This document shows, piece after piece, positions 1 to 10,390 of a DNA stretch of 64,000 nt (positions within the stretch are counted from its first letter, which is position 1; each line of letters starts with the position of its first letter). The position numbers and the translations under genes are program-made. The stretch covers positions 124,001-188,000 of the forward strand of contig NZ_JADFBY010000004.1 in NCBI RefSeq assembly GCF_015223065.1. The letters are read 5' to 3'. The notes under the pieces were generated by a model. The model ran no database searches. It saw only the letters and a program-made list of their open reading frames with translations, and was not told the origin of the DNA. The DNA comes from Mucilaginibacter sp. JRF (lineage in GTDB: Bacteria; Bacteroidota; Bacteroidia; Sphingobacteriales; Sphingobacteriaceae).

Positions 1-2438
1 GCTTCTCATTTGGAGTTTATACAAAGGTGATCGCTCAAACTAACCTGCAAAACATATCTTCAGTGAACGTTGATGAGCTTACAGATCAGCAAGTTGTTCA
101 ACTATTAGAGCAAGCTGCTAAAGCCGGGCTTTCAGATGAAAATTTGTTGCAACAGGCTCAGGGCAGGGGTATGTCATCTTCTCAAGTTCAGAAATTACAA
201 GAACGGATTAAAGCACTTAGAAGTCGAAATAGGGCTTCTTCACGCATCGATACAACGGTTAATTCGGAGCGAAGCCTCAATTATCAGCCCGATACTGTAA
301 GTCAGAATTACAGCAATATTGATTTATTTGAAAGTTTAAAACCGAAAGTGTTTGGGGCGGATATTTTCAAAGGGAAGAACAGTTCATTTCAACCCAATCT
401 TCAATTGGCTACCCCTCTTAATTATATTGTGGGCCCAAAAGATCAGCTTAACATCAACGTGTATGGCAGTTCATTGGTTAACTGGAAACTTGATGTTTCT
501 CCCGAAGGTAATATTAATATACCAGGTGTTGGAATATTAAATGTCAATGGAAAAACTATAGAACAAGCTACTGCTCTCATAAAGAATAAGCTTAGCCAAA
601 ATAATTATGCTATTAATCGTGGAACCAGCGTACAGGTTACGTTGGGCAATATTCGTAGTATAAAAATTTTAATGATTGGCCAGGTTTTAAACCCTGGAAC
701 TTATACCCTACCATCATTGGCTACCGTTTTTAACGCATTGTATTCCGCAGGTGGTCCAAACGATAATGGTAGTTTAAGACAAATAGAGATTATTAGGAAT
801 AATCGCATTATCCGGCATCTTGATGTTTATGATTTTATTTTAAAAGGAGATCAAAAAAATAATATTACGCTCCAGGATCAGGACATAATTCGTGTGCCCA
901 CTTACAGAACCCGTGTAGAACTCGCCGGAGAAGTTAAAATACCAGCTCTGTTCGAAGTTTTACCTGGTGAAACGTTAGATAACATTATAACATACGCGGG
1001 AGGGTTTACCGATAGTGCTTATACCGCACGCATCAAAGTTTCCCAAATCAGCGACCAGCAGAGAAGAATAACAGATGTTCTGGAAGCTGATTTTAAGAAT
1101 TATATTCCACTCCGTGGCGATAAATATACAATTGAGTCTATTTTATATCGATTCGAAAACAGGGTGGTAATAGAAGGAGCAGTGTTCAGGCCTGGCGATT
1201 ATGAACTACAGAACGGATTGACATTATTGCAGCTAATCGATAAATCTGCCGGCTTGAAAGAAGATGCCTTTACAGAACGTGGAACAATTACCCGATTGAG
1301 AACAGATAATACGACTGAAATCATAGGATTTAATGTAAAGGACGTGATTAACAAGGTGGTAAATATTACTTTACAACGCGAAGATATTGTGAACATTTCG
1401 TCCATATTTGATTTGCGCGACAAATATGTTGTTACAATAAATGGGAACGTCAGAAAACCCGGACGATTCGCATTTTCCGAGAACATGAAAGTTGAGGATC
1501 TTATTTTAAAAGCAGGAGGTTTTTCAGAAGGTGCAAGCACAAATCGTATTGAAGTTGCCCGTAGGATTACTAATGGCGACCCAGCTTCCAAAAACAGTTC
1601 GGTGTCACAAGTATTTAGTGTTAATATTGATGGTCAATTAAAGCCTGCTGACGCAAATTTTGTACTTACACCTTTCGATATTGTATCTGTTTATAGCTTA
1701 CCAGGATATGAGAAACAAAAAACAGTAAAAATAGAAGGTGAAGTTTTATATCCAGGTTCATACACAATTAAAAATAAAAACGAGAAGATATCCGATTTAG
1801 TAGCCAGAGCAGGCGGCCTTACAGCTTCGGCAGATGCTTCAGGCGGCTCGTTGCGACGCGATAACTTTGCAATTCTAGGAATTGATAAAAGTAAATCTGA
1901 TACTGCATCTATTAATGCTGAAAGAAATGCCAGGATTAGCAGATTAAAAAGATATTATAAAGACTCAACAAATGTAAATACAGACACAGCGCAACTGAGA
2001 AATAACTATGTAGGTATTGAGTTGGATAAGATATTAAAATCGCCAGGCTCTAAGACAGACCTGCTCTTGGAAAACGGAGATATTGTACGTGTGCCAAAAC
2101 AGCAACAGATTGTCCGAGTAAACGGACAAGTACTTTACCCTAGTGCGGTTGTATTTGACAAATCTAAGTCATTCAATGATTATGTCTCTAATGCTGGTGG
2201 GTATAGTCCTGATGCACTACGCCGGGGTGCTTACATTGTTTATCCTAATGGAACCGTACAAAGTACTCGTAAATTCTTATTTTTTAACAACCACCCTCCG
2301 GTTAAACCAGGCAGCGAAATATATGTTCCTAAAAAAGCCCCAAGCCGAGGTAATCTTATTCAGAACATTTTGGGACTCACAACAGGTATTGCTTCGTTAG
2401 GTGCGATAATATTAGGTATAGTAAGTTTGAATAAATAA
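1..2438 (+). CDS. SLBB-domain polysaccharide export protein, 5' end outside window
   Basis: This is an outer-membrane export protein of the Wza/Poly_export type, expected to form the exit channel for the polysaccharide made by the downstream genes. A Poly_export-like segment lies about residues 130-200 of the readable protein (NYIVGPKDQLNINVYG), followed by several SLBB-type repeats and a C-terminal hydrophobic helix near LGLTTGIASLGAIILG. A GTG at 27 could start the frame. However, the frame stays open to base 3 and reads FSFGVYTKVIAQ, which looks like the end of a signal peptide, so the true start is probably upstream of the window. It is followed by the Wzz-like gene after 26 nt. Confidence 0.9.
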   Translation, partial: FSFGVYTKVIAQTNLQNISSVNVDELTDQQVVQLLEQAAKAGLSDENLLQQAQGRGMSSSQVQKLQERIKALRSRNRASSRIDTTVNSERSLNYQPDTVSQNYSNIDLFESLKPKVFGADIFKGKNSSFQPNLQLATPLNYIVGPKDQLNINVYGSSLVNWKLDVSPEGNINIPGVGILNVNGKTIEQATALIKNKLSQNNYAINRGTSVQVTLGNIRSIKILMIGQVLNPGTYTLPSLATVFNALYSAGGPNDNGSLRQIEIIRNNRIIRHLDVYDFILKGDQKNNITLQDQDIIRVPTYRTRVELAGEVKIPALFEVLPGETLDNIITYAGGFTDSAYTARIKVSQISDQQRRITDVLEADFKNYIPLRGDKYTIESILYRFENRVVIEGAVFRPGDYELQNGLTLLQLIDKSAGLKEDAFTERGTITRLRTDNTTEIIGFNVKDVINKVVNITLQREDIVNISSIFDLRDKYVVTINGNVRKPGRFAFSENMKVEDLILKAGGFSEGASTNRIEVARRITNGDPASKNSSVSQVFSVNIDGQLKPADANFVLTPFDIVSVYSLPGYEKQKTVKIEGEVLYPGSYTIKNKNEKISDLVARAGGLTASADASGGSLRRDNFAILGIDKSKSDTASINAERNARISRLKRYYKDSTNVNTDTAQLRNNYVGIELDKILKSPGSKTDLLLENGDIVRVPKQQQIVRVNGQVLYPSAVVFDKSKSFNDYVSNAGGYSPDALRRGAYIVYPNGTVQSTRKFLFFNNHPPVKPGSEIYVPKKAPSRGNLIQNILGLTTGIASLGAIILGIVSLNK

Positions 2439-2464
2439 TTAGAACTGTTACGGATAATAAGCTC

Positions 2465-3532
2465 ATGAATCAGGAAGTCCAGCAACAACATTATTCAAAC
2501 GAATTAACTTTTGCCGATCTAATTTCAAGTGTAAAATCCGGAATTAGGTATTTAAAGAGCAAATGGTTAATTATTTTGATTTGCGCATTAATAGGAGGCT
2601 TATTAGCTTTAGCCTATTCTTTTCTTAAAAAACCGACCTACACCTCGGTCAGCACTTTTGTTTTGGAAGAATCAAATCCCGCTGGTGGTTTAGGTCAATA
2701 TTCGAGTTTAGCATCTCTTGCAGGCATTGATTTGGGCGGCGGAGGTGGAGGTATATTTCAGGGCGATAACATCCTGGAGCTTTATAAATCACGCTTGATG
2801 CTGCAGAAAACATTATTAAGTGAATACAATTTCGGTATAAAAAGGGAATTATTAATTGACCGATATATTGAGTACAATGACTTGCTTGAAGAATGGAGAA
2901 AAGAGGACAATATAAACAGCATCTCATTTCAGGGTGATCCTTCTAAATTTGGACGCTTACAAGATAGTTTGGTAGCAGATATAATCTTGAAGATTAATAA
3001 TGGTATGTTAGCTGTGACTAAGCTTGATAAAAAGCTAAATATTATCAAAGTAGAGGTCACAGCCAAAGACGAATTGTTCGCTAAAGAATTCAACGATAAA
3101 TTAGTTGAAAACGTCAACAATTTTTATGTATTGACCAAAACAAAGAAAACGTCTCAGAGCATCCGGGTTATGCAACATCAAGCCGATAGTGTAAGAAGAG
3201 TTTTAAATTCATCGATTAATGGAGTTGCCGCTGCTATTGACGCGGCTCCTAATGCCAACCCATTATTATTGACGCTTAGGGTACCTTCACAAAAAAAGCA
3301 GATAGACGTTCAGGCCAGCACAGCGATTTACGGAGAGATTGTTAAAAATTTGGAAATATCAAAAATTTCTTTACGGCAGGAAACACCTTTAATACAGCTT
3401 ATCGATCAACCTATATTACCTCTTGAAATACATAAAGCGGGTAAAATTACGAGCTCTTTGGCTGGCCTTTTTTTAGGAGCATTTGCAAGTATATTAATGT
3501 TGTTTATAAAAAACATCAGCAAAGGTTTATAA
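2465..3532 (+). CDS. Wzz-type chain-length determinant protein
   Basis: This 355-residue protein has the Wzz layout: a short cytoplasmic N-terminus, a membrane helix at about 35-55 (WLIILICALIGGLLALAYSF), a long periplasmic region with helical character and a second membrane helix near the C-terminus (SLAGLFLGAFASILMLF). It lacks the C-terminal tyrosine-kinase domain found in some Bacteroidota homologues. The family sets polysaccharide chain length together with the polymerase and the export protein. It sits just downstream of the export gene, so the two are probably co-transcribed. Glycine-rich GGGGGG at about residue 95 is unremarkable for the family. Confidence 0.88.
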   Translation: MNQEVQQQHYSNELTFADLISSVKSGIRYLKSKWLIILICALIGGLLALAYSFLKKPTYTSVSTFVLEESNPAGGLGQYSSLASLAGIDLGGGGGGIFQGDNILELYKSRLMLQKTLLSEYNFGIKRELLIDRYIEYNDLLEEWRKEDNINSISFQGDPSKFGRLQDSLVADIILKINNGMLAVTKLDKKLNIIKVEVTAKDELFAKEFNDKLVENVNNFYVLTKTKKTSQSIRVMQHQADSVRRVLNSSINGVAAAIDAAPNANPLLLTLRVPSQKKQIDVQASTAIYGEIVKNLEISKISLRQETPLIQLIDQPILPLEIHKAGKITSSLAGLFLGAFASILMLFIKNISKGL

Positions 3533-3692
3533 CCTGTAAGCAAGTACACACTCTGTTAATCATGTTAGTTAATCAAAATTTCTGCACTACAATTCAGCGA
3601 AATTCGAATCAACAATAGCCGGTATCTTAATTAAGATTCATCTCTATTAATGGTTTGACAAACGGAAATTCAGTAGCACTAAAAAAAATAAT

Positions 3693-5243
3693 TTGAAAAA
3701 AATCAAAGATTACTTTACACAGTCGAGTCGGAGGACAAGCGTTGGGTTGGGAATATTAAAGCTGGTAAAGGCAGTTCTTACATTTTTCATCTTGGTTGTT
3801 TCTGCAAAATATTTTGGAGCGTCAAGTGACAGGGATACATGGATAATAGCAGGTTCAATAATTACTGTTACCATTCAGATTCTATTCGGACCGATAAATG
3901 AAACGTTTATTACTAAATACATTCACATACGGGAAGAAATTTCGGAGAAAGTAGTTGTTGAATCTACCAATTCCCTTGTTTCGTCAATAGTGATATTATC
4001 AATAAGCGTTAGTGGCTTAATATTTCTATTTGCAAGCCCTATTGCTGATTTATTTGCTCCCGGTCTTGATCACTTGGAGAAAAGTACTTTATTGGCAATG
4101 ATAAAAATACTTATTCCATCATTAATAATTTTGGAAGTAACCGCAATTTTAAGTTCTATATTAAATGCATACAAGTCTTTTTTTATTCCTGATCTGTTCT
4201 CGTTTATTTCACTAATACTAAATATCGTATTAATTATATTTCTATCTCCAGCAATCGGCATTTACTCGTTAATAGTATCATCATATCTAAGCTCAGTATT
4301 GTTACTATTTATATTGATTAGGCAACTTAGAGTAAAATTCAAAATCAACTTTGGATTAGTTATCCCTCAATACAGATTAATAAAACCATTTTTTCTATTT
4401 GCATTACCTATTTATATCAACTACTTATTTTCTCAAACTGATGTTATTATCGAAAGAAACTTAACATCTTCATTAGGTGAAGGAAGTGTTTCAATTTTAG
4501 ATTATGCGCGGAAATTTTCAGAACTACCAGCAGGGATGCTTGTGTCAATAGCAACAACGGTTTTAACACCGCTGCTTTCATTATATTTTGTAAAACACAC
4601 GAAGAAAGAACTTTTCGAAGAAACACAGAAATATTTCAGGTTTCTGATTCTTCTAATTATACCAATATCGACGATGTTTTTTGTAGCAGCCCGGGATATT
4701 GTTACAATTACTTTGGTTCATGGAAAATTTAGCGATAAGCTTACAGATCCTACAAGTACTTTACTACAGTGGTATGGTTTAGGCTTATTTGTTAATACTA
4801 TTTACATTGTCTACACTCAATTAATTATAGCTCAAAAGCGTATATATTTTTTTTCGAAGATTGTCATCGTCACTTACATAGTGAAGATCTGCTTCAATCT
4901 GTTTTTTTACAAAATCATAGGGTTATCAACCTTTCCAATTTCATCTATGCTTGCTAATTTAATAATGGGAGCAATTATGCTTAGTACTGCTTTAACAGGA
5001 TTCACCAAAAAGGTACTGTATCAGACTTTACTAATGACCTCAATATTTTTTACCGTTGCGATCTCTTCCTACTTTATACACCACATTCTGCAAGAATATT
5101 TAGCAAACGTATATGTAATCACTGCCTTAGTGTTGACATGGGTTTTAATTGTTGAAGCTGTTCTTATAACCTTATTAAAACTGGAAGAGGCTTCAGTAAT
5201 ATTGAATTTTGTAAAATCTATCCAAAATCGCGCTAACAAATGA
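3693..5243 (+). CDS. MurJ/MviN-like lipid-linked oligosaccharide flippase
   Basis: This is a 516-residue polytopic membrane protein with about 12-14 hydrophobic helices. The N-terminal stretch AKYFGASSDRDTWIIA resembles the conserved GAxxxxDAF region of MurJ-family flippases. In this context it most likely flips the undecaprenyl-linked repeat unit, the Wzx role. Cell-wall MurJ proper is expected elsewhere in the genome. The start is a TTG (MKKIKDYF), since no ATG fits nearby. A 160-nt AT-rich spacer separates it from the Wzz gene, so an internal promoter is possible. Its stop overlaps the start of the next glycosyltransferase. Confidence 0.85.
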   Translation: MKKIKDYFTQSSRRTSVGLGILKLVKAVLTFFILVVSAKYFGASSDRDTWIIAGSIITVTIQILFGPINETFITKYIHIREEISEKVVVESTNSLVSSIVILSISVSGLIFLFASPIADLFAPGLDHLEKSTLLAMIKILIPSLIILEVTAILSSILNAYKSFFIPDLFSFISLILNIVLIIFLSPAIGIYSLIVSSYLSSVLLLFILIRQLRVKFKINFGLVIPQYRLIKPFFLFALPIYINYLFSQTDVIIERNLTSSLGEGSVSILDYARKFSELPAGMLVSIATTVLTPLLSLYFVKHTKKELFEETQKYFRFLILLIIPISTMFFVAARDIVTITLVHGKFSDKLTDPTSTLLQWYGLGLFVNTIYIVYTQLIIAQKRIYFFSKIVIVTYIVKICFNLFFYKIIGLSTFPISSMLANLIMGAIMLSTALTGFTKKVLYQTLLMTSIFFTVAISSYFIHHILQEYLANVYVITALVLTWVLIVEAVLITLLKLEEASVILNFVKSIQNRANK

Positions 5244-6511
5244 AGAAAATTAAAATTATAGAATGTGCTAATCAACTTGGATTAGGTGGTACAGAATATG
5301 CCCTTCAGTTATATTGCAAATATTTTGATAAAGAAAAATTCGACGTTATAGCCGTTGGATTATTAGATGGAGGCCCAAGAGAGGATCTGATCAGGAATTT
5401 GGGAATTAAGGTGGAGGTATTAAATGGCGATCTAAATCGTTTAAAGACATTACTTACCGATACTGATGTGTTTCACTGGCATGGTTCAGGTGATATTAGC
5501 TATAGCCTCTTTGAAGTGATTCGAGATAACAGACCCAAGTTAGTCTTACAAACAAACGTTTTTGGGTATTATACTAACACGCCATTATACGATTTAATAG
5601 ACTACGATCTTTTTATATCAAAAATGATCTTAGTGAGAAGAATGAATGCCGATAAAGGTACGTATCCGGATAAAAGAAAGGTATTACCATATCCAGTTGA
5701 CATTGATTTTTTAAATAATTCAGACATGCTACCTCAGCAAGATGAAGTCGATGAATTTAAGGTTGCGAAAAACATCCAAAATAACTTTATAGTAGGAAGG
5801 ATTGGCAGGGCTGATGATCATAAATTTGATCTTATAACACTTGATGGCTTTAAAGAATACACCAAAATAAACGCTAAAGCCAAGTTTCTATTAGTTGGCG
5901 CAACTAAAAAAATTATCAAATATGCTGACAAAATAGGTATAAGGGATAAATTGATATTAATTCAAAATACATCTGATCTTAAAACGCTGCTATTGTATTA
6001 TAAGGTTATGGATGTGTTCTTGGCCGCAAGTAACATAGGTGAAAGTTTTGGTATGGTCATGGCTGAAGCTATGGCTATGGGTACCCCCGTAGTTACTATA
6101 AGTACACCTGATAGGGATAACGCCCAAATTGAGGTCGTAGATAATATGAAAACAGGTATTGTAGTACCTCGTTTAAAAGAACAGATTGCGGCTGCTTTAA
6201 ATAAAATTGCTGCCGATAAAGAGCTTGCCACGAAGTTCTCAGAAGAAGGTAAGAGAAAGATATATAAATCGTTTAGGGCTCAAAGTATAGTGAATAGCAT
6301 GGAGCAGTTGATCTTGAAGCATTTCGGTCATGATAATAATTTAAAAGGTTCACTAATTGTTGATTGGACTGTGAGTTTAAAAAGCGAATACAATTTAAGA
6401 TGCGAGGATGTTTATGGGAGTATTAGTAACTCCGACAGAGCAGTATTATGGTTTAGAAGAACCTACCTCTTTAAAGTTTTTATGCAATTGTTAAAAAAAC
6501 TCAATTCATAG
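5240..6511 (+). CDS. Glycosyltransferase family 4-like
   Basis: This is a 423-residue GT-B glycosyltransferase. The N-terminal half begins with an acceptor-side GLGGTEYALQ loop. The C-terminal half has the retaining GT4 signature near residues 267-283 (ESFGMVMAEAMAMGTPVV, the E-x7-E motif). About 70 residues beyond the normal fold have no recognised function. It probably adds one sugar of the repeat unit on the cytoplasmic face. The ATG overlaps the flippase stop by 4 nt (ATGA), a sign of translational coupling. Donor and acceptor cannot be told from sequence. Confidence 0.85.
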   Translation: MKKIKIIECANQLGLGGTEYALQLYCKYFDKEKFDVIAVGLLDGGPREDLIRNLGIKVEVLNGDLNRLKTLLTDTDVFHWHGSGDISYSLFEVIRDNRPKLVLQTNVFGYYTNTPLYDLIDYDLFISKMILVRRMNADKGTYPDKRKVLPYPVDIDFLNNSDMLPQQDEVDEFKVAKNIQNNFIVGRIGRADDHKFDLITLDGFKEYTKINAKAKFLLVGATKKIIKYADKIGIRDKLILIQNTSDLKTLLLYYKVMDVFLAASNIGESFGMVMAEAMAMGTPVVTISTPDRDNAQIEVVDNMKTGIVVPRLKEQIAAALNKIAADKELATKFSEEGKRKIYKSFRAQSIVNSMEQLILKHFGHDNNLKGSLIVDWTVSLKSEYNLRCEDVYGSISNSDRAVLWFRRTYLFKVFMQLLKKLNS

Positions 6512-6515
6512 ATTC

Positions 6516-8027
6516 ATGAAAATACTTTTCATAAGTCAAGGTTTACAAAGTGATTATCAATGTGATTGTTTATACCACGGCTTAAAATCTCAATTCGGTA
6601 TTGATGTTGAGTCAACAAGTGACATGTGGTTTATGTATAATACACTCATTGAAGAAGAACGTCAATATATATATGGCAAGGGATTTACCTTATACGGCTT
6701 ATTGGATTCCTCAATTAAGTGTGTCCCGGAGCCTAGTGAGATTGAAAACAAGATCAAAGAAAGATATTATAACTACATAATTTTTGGATCTTCTACGAGG
6801 GATCTATCCTACTTAGACATAGTCTTAACCAATTACTATTCAAATGAGATTGCTTTTGTTGATGGAGAGGACGTAACTCGGGTTAACCTTAAGCTGTTAA
6901 ATTCCGGCACTTATTTTAAAAGGGAGTTATCTGAAAAAGTAAAAGGAGTATATCCCATTAGTTTTGCTATCCCTGCTCAAAAAATAATATCACATGTACC
7001 TGAAAAAAGCAAACATTGGGGAATAAATTATCCTGGTAAACTCAGTACTTATATTTTTGATACAGAGGACGAGTATGTCAAAGACTATCAAACTTCCTTT
7101 TATGCAGTAACCTTTAAAAAAGCAGGATGGGATTGTCTTCGACATTACGAAATAATTGCTAATGGGTGCCTCCCTTATTTTACGGACATTTTTAATTGTC
7201 CTGAAAATACAATGCATAATTATCCTAAGGCTATAGTTAGGGAATTATGTGAGAAAATTAAAAACAGCACTCTTATTGGTGTAGCCGAATATCAAAACTA
7301 TGTCAATATACTTTTGGACTACTGTCGCAAGAAACTGACAACAATAGTACTTGCAAACTATGTAATTGATACGTTAGTTAGCATTACCCAAAACAACAAG
7401 ACGGTACAGGCCACATCTAATCCCAGAGTTGGTATTAACTTTATTAATAAGGTTATAAGAAAACATAAAACCAAAGATGACTACGTAATTAATTATCAAG
7501 GCTTATCATCTATACAAGACATTCTCTATTTAAACACTGATGATGCTGTAGTATTTGCGAGTGATGAGTTTCTCTCAGCCCAAAATTCCCTTAAAAATAT
7601 AGTAAAGAGTGAAAGGCTCAAAATTGGTCAACTTAATGAGAATGCTGATCTTATTATAATTGATCAACTATTACCATATAAAGAAAATCTTCACCAATAT
7701 ATGCTGATGCTTATAAGCATGCTTAATAGCGATGGACGATTAATCATTATAGTTCCAAATTATAGTAATTACGGTACAGTCTTAGGCTTCTTCAAAGGTG
7801 ATTATAAATTTGGTCGGTTAAAGATGGCTAAACAATCACAGGTAAATTTTTATTCGGTAAAAACTATTATCGAGTTTTTAGAACGTTACGGATTTAAGGT
7901 CCTTGGGTATGACGGTTTTGAATATGATGACAACAACAGTGTCAAACGTTTTCTAAACAAAAGAAAATCGTTAAAGTATTGGTCATGCAAAAAAATTATT
8001 ATAGAAGCATCTTTTGGAAATGAGTAA
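6516..8027 (+). CDS. Glycosyltransferase-like protein with methyltransferase-like C-terminus
   Basis: This 503-residue protein appears to have two parts. Residues about 1-290 look like a divergent GT-B glycosyltransferase: the segment CLRHYEIIANGCLPYF recalls the R-x-E-x-x-AxGxxP motif of exostosin/CgeB-like enzymes. Residues about 320-500 resemble a class I methyltransferase C-terminal half (DLIIIDQLLPY, then GRLIIIVPN, then FLERYGFKVLGYD). A GxGxG SAM-binding loop is not evident, so that domain may be degenerate or non-catalytic. It starts 5 nt after the previous gene. Function is inferred only from context and weak motifs. Confidence 0.6.
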   Translation: MKILFISQGLQSDYQCDCLYHGLKSQFGIDVESTSDMWFMYNTLIEEERQYIYGKGFTLYGLLDSSIKCVPEPSEIENKIKERYYNYIIFGSSTRDLSYLDIVLTNYYSNEIAFVDGEDVTRVNLKLLNSGTYFKRELSEKVKGVYPISFAIPAQKIISHVPEKSKHWGINYPGKLSTYIFDTEDEYVKDYQTSFYAVTFKKAGWDCLRHYEIIANGCLPYFTDIFNCPENTMHNYPKAIVRELCEKIKNSTLIGVAEYQNYVNILLDYCRKKLTTIVLANYVIDTLVSITQNNKTVQATSNPRVGINFINKVIRKHKTKDDYVINYQGLSSIQDILYLNTDDAVVFASDEFLSAQNSLKNIVKSERLKIGQLNENADLIIIDQLLPYKENLHQYMLMLISMLNSDGRLIIIVPNYSNYGTVLGFFKGDYKFGRLKMAKQSQVNFYSVKTIIEFLERYGFKVLGYDGFEYDDNNSVKRFLNKRKSLKYWSCKKIIIEASFGNE

Positions 8028-9051
8028 GGTTTACATCATTTTGGTAAATTATAAAAAGTACTCAGATACGGTTGAGTGCCTTGAAAGTATATTTAAAAAT
8101 TACTACAACAACTTTCAGGTTTTAATAGTTGACAATTCACCTGACCTTAGTTCATTAACTAATTTAAGCAAATGGCTAAATAATCAATACGGTCAGATTC
8201 CTACGCTGTTTGAAGATCTTGTTTATCCTTTAAACAATAAGCTCATTCCTCATGCCACTTTAATGGAAGCGGAATTACAAAATTCCGCAAGGGCTTACCA
8301 AGAGCAGGTTTTATTGATAAGAGCCGAAAATAGAGGTTTTGCAGCTGCTAACAATATTGCGCTTAATTATATATTAAAAACAGGTGAAAAAGACGATTTT
8401 ATTTGGATTTTAAACAATGATACTGTCATCGATAAATACAGTTTAACCAATTTGCTTAACTTCTACAGTAATGGCGATAGTTACGATAAACTTATCGGAG
8501 CAAAATTAATGCATTACCATGATAGAAATACATTACAAGCTATTGCCGCTACCTATAATAAATGGTTAGGTATAACCAAGCATATTGGTGATGGTGAAAC
8601 AGATGTTGGGCAGTATGATAAATATGAAGTTAAGAAAACTGACTATATAGTAGGTGCATGTATGTTTTTGCCATTTGAATACCTGCAGAAAGTAGGTGTA
8701 CTAAACGAACAGTATTTTTTATTTTATGAAGAACTCGATTGGCTTTTATCTGCTGCAAAATTAAACTTAGGGTATGCAGTACAACCCAAAGCAATTATCT
8801 ATCATAAAGAGGGATCAACGATAAGAGGCGCTAAAGAGAGCAAAAACATGGACGTTGCTGATTACTATATCAATGTTAATAGAATTAGGTTTACTCTGAA
8901 ATGGTACCCTTCATACATCTTGTCAGTTTGCACCGGGCTTTCTTACTCATTGTTAAAACGACTAATACAAGGCCGATTTAAATTGGTTTTAAGCATTCTT
9001 AAAGGGACATTAAGTTTGATATTTAAAAGGAGGATTATAAATAATAAGTAA
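8020..9051 (+). CDS. Glycosyltransferase family 2 (rhamnosyltransferase-like)
   Basis: This is a GT-A glycosyltransferase. The N-terminal beta strand VYIILVNYKKYSDTVECL is typical of family 2, the NNDTVI segment holds the DxD-like metal site, and the ENRGFAAANN region is typical of the rhamnosyltransferase (WbbL/RfbF) subgroup. A C-terminal YEELDWLLSA motif (the ED of the ExDW type) supports an inverting transferase. The ATG at 8020 is preferred over an in-frame TTG at 8014. It overlaps the upstream gene by 8 nt. The substrate is likely rhamnose or a similar sugar, which is an inference. Confidence 0.87.
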   Translation: MSKVYIILVNYKKYSDTVECLESIFKNYYNNFQVLIVDNSPDLSSLTNLSKWLNNQYGQIPTLFEDLVYPLNNKLIPHATLMEAELQNSARAYQEQVLLIRAENRGFAAANNIALNYILKTGEKDDFIWILNNDTVIDKYSLTNLLNFYSNGDSYDKLIGAKLMHYHDRNTLQAIAATYNKWLGITKHIGDGETDVGQYDKYEVKKTDYIVGACMFLPFEYLQKVGVLNEQYFLFYEELDWLLSAAKLNLGYAVQPKAIIYHKEGSTIRGAKESKNMDVADYYINVNRIRFTLKWYPSYILSVCTGLSYSLLKRLIQGRFKLVLSILKGTLSLIFKRRIINNK

Positions 9052-9056
9052 TTTTT

Positions 9057-10361
9057 ATGACCCCAATTATAATAAATTGTATTGCGCTATGTGCTTTTTC
9101 TATAGGGACTTATGCTATATGGTTTGATAGAAAAAATGTGTTTAACCATATGCTTATTGGATTTTGTATAGTAGGTTACATAATACCATGCTTATTGGTT
9201 GACTTTGATTTTATTGTAAGCAAGGAAATTTTAAACTTATACATTAAAATAAATACAATTGGTATGGTATTATACATGGCCGGATTGTATTGCGGTTATA
9301 AATGGAAAACAGTACCCATTGTTGATGTAGTAATAAAATTCTCAAAATTTGAGATTGCCACTTATGATGAAAATTTCAAGAACAGAATAGTAAAAACATC
9401 TACCAAGATTTTCATAGCAAGTTTGATAACAATGGCTTTGTGCTTTATTGCTATGGGATATATCCCCATGTTTGCTTCTGATCCATATTCTGCGAAACAA
9501 TTTAAAGGAATCTATCAACCAAGTTATCAGAGAGTTGCACTATTTTACCGAACAGCCAAGCAATTTGTTGGGCTTCTATTGCCCTTTTTAGCCATAGATG
9601 TATACGTTAACAAAACCGTAAAGTCTACGTTGTTGGTTGGCATCGGTATCGTTATGATTTTTATTACCATGAGTCGCGGCGAAGCTATTTCCGGATTATT
9701 GGTCGCTTCGTCTGTAATCATAGCTTTAAAAGGTAATCGCAAAATATTTCTTGCATATATCTTATTCTTGGTTATTGTTTTTTCTTTAGGGAGTAGCTTA
9801 TGGACCATACTAAGTATTTTTTTTCCTAATAGCGGATTCGCAGCAGGTTGGGAAGATTTGAGCCCATTTGAAGCTATTGCAGCAGGTGCTCCGGATATTA
9901 GCGATCAATTGGGATTACTAACTTCATTTGTTAATAATCATGTTGGTTACACTTATGGTTTAACTTTTTTTGGAGGACTAGTTCCTTTTAATTTTAAATG
10001 GAATCCATCAGTATGGTCAATTGCCATTCTAAATCAAAATGATGACATTTCTGAAATAGCATCCGGTGGTTTAAGGGCATCGGTATCATTATGGGGCTAC
10101 TTTAGTTTCGGTTGGCTGGGTGTAGTGTTGGTCCCTTTCATTTCAGCATTTTTTACGGGCTACATAATCAAAAAAATAAAAAACATTGTTAACAAATTAA
10201 AGGCCGACTTTAATGGGATGATTGTTTTTTGCTTTTTGGTCTTTATCTATAATAACATAGCTCTGGTATACATAAACTTCTTTAATCTATCAATTTACAG
10301 TCTGCCTGCATTTATTTTTTATGCATATATTTTTTATTCAAAAAAAAAGCAGCTTACATAG
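9057..10361 (+). CDS. Wzy-like O-antigen/oligosaccharide repeat unit polymerase
   Basis: This 434-residue protein has about ten or more hydrophobic helices and a large soluble loop around residues 260-330. It has no strong sequence motif, as usual for Wzy. A short ITMSRGEAISGLL segment in mid-protein resembles the SRG segment seen in oligosaccharide repeat-unit polymerases. Position between glycosyltransferases in an export locus supports the polymerase call. The coding region is very AT-rich. It begins 5 nt after the previous stop. A different polytopic membrane role cannot be ruled out. Confidence 0.75.
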   Translation: MTPIIINCIALCAFSIGTYAIWFDRKNVFNHMLIGFCIVGYIIPCLLVDFDFIVSKEILNLYIKINTIGMVLYMAGLYCGYKWKTVPIVDVVIKFSKFEIATYDENFKNRIVKTSTKIFIASLITMALCFIAMGYIPMFASDPYSAKQFKGIYQPSYQRVALFYRTAKQFVGLLLPFLAIDVYVNKTVKSTLLVGIGIVMIFITMSRGEAISGLLVASSVIIALKGNRKIFLAYILFLVIVFSLGSSLWTILSIFFPNSGFAAGWEDLSPFEAIAAGAPDISDQLGLLTSFVNNHVGYTYGLTFFGGLVPFNFKWNPSVWSIAILNQNDDISEIASGGLRASVSLWGYFSFGWLGVVLVPFISAFFTGYIIKKIKNIVNKLKADFNGMIVFCFLVFIYNNIALVYINFFNLSIYSLPAFIFYAYIFYSKKKQLT

Positions 10362-10390
10362 ATATATAAATATCAATAAGAACATTTGCT

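Noticed and set aside
27..29. GTG as start of the SLBB export gene
   Set aside because: The frame continues upstream with a signal-peptide-like end, so the real start is probably outside the window.
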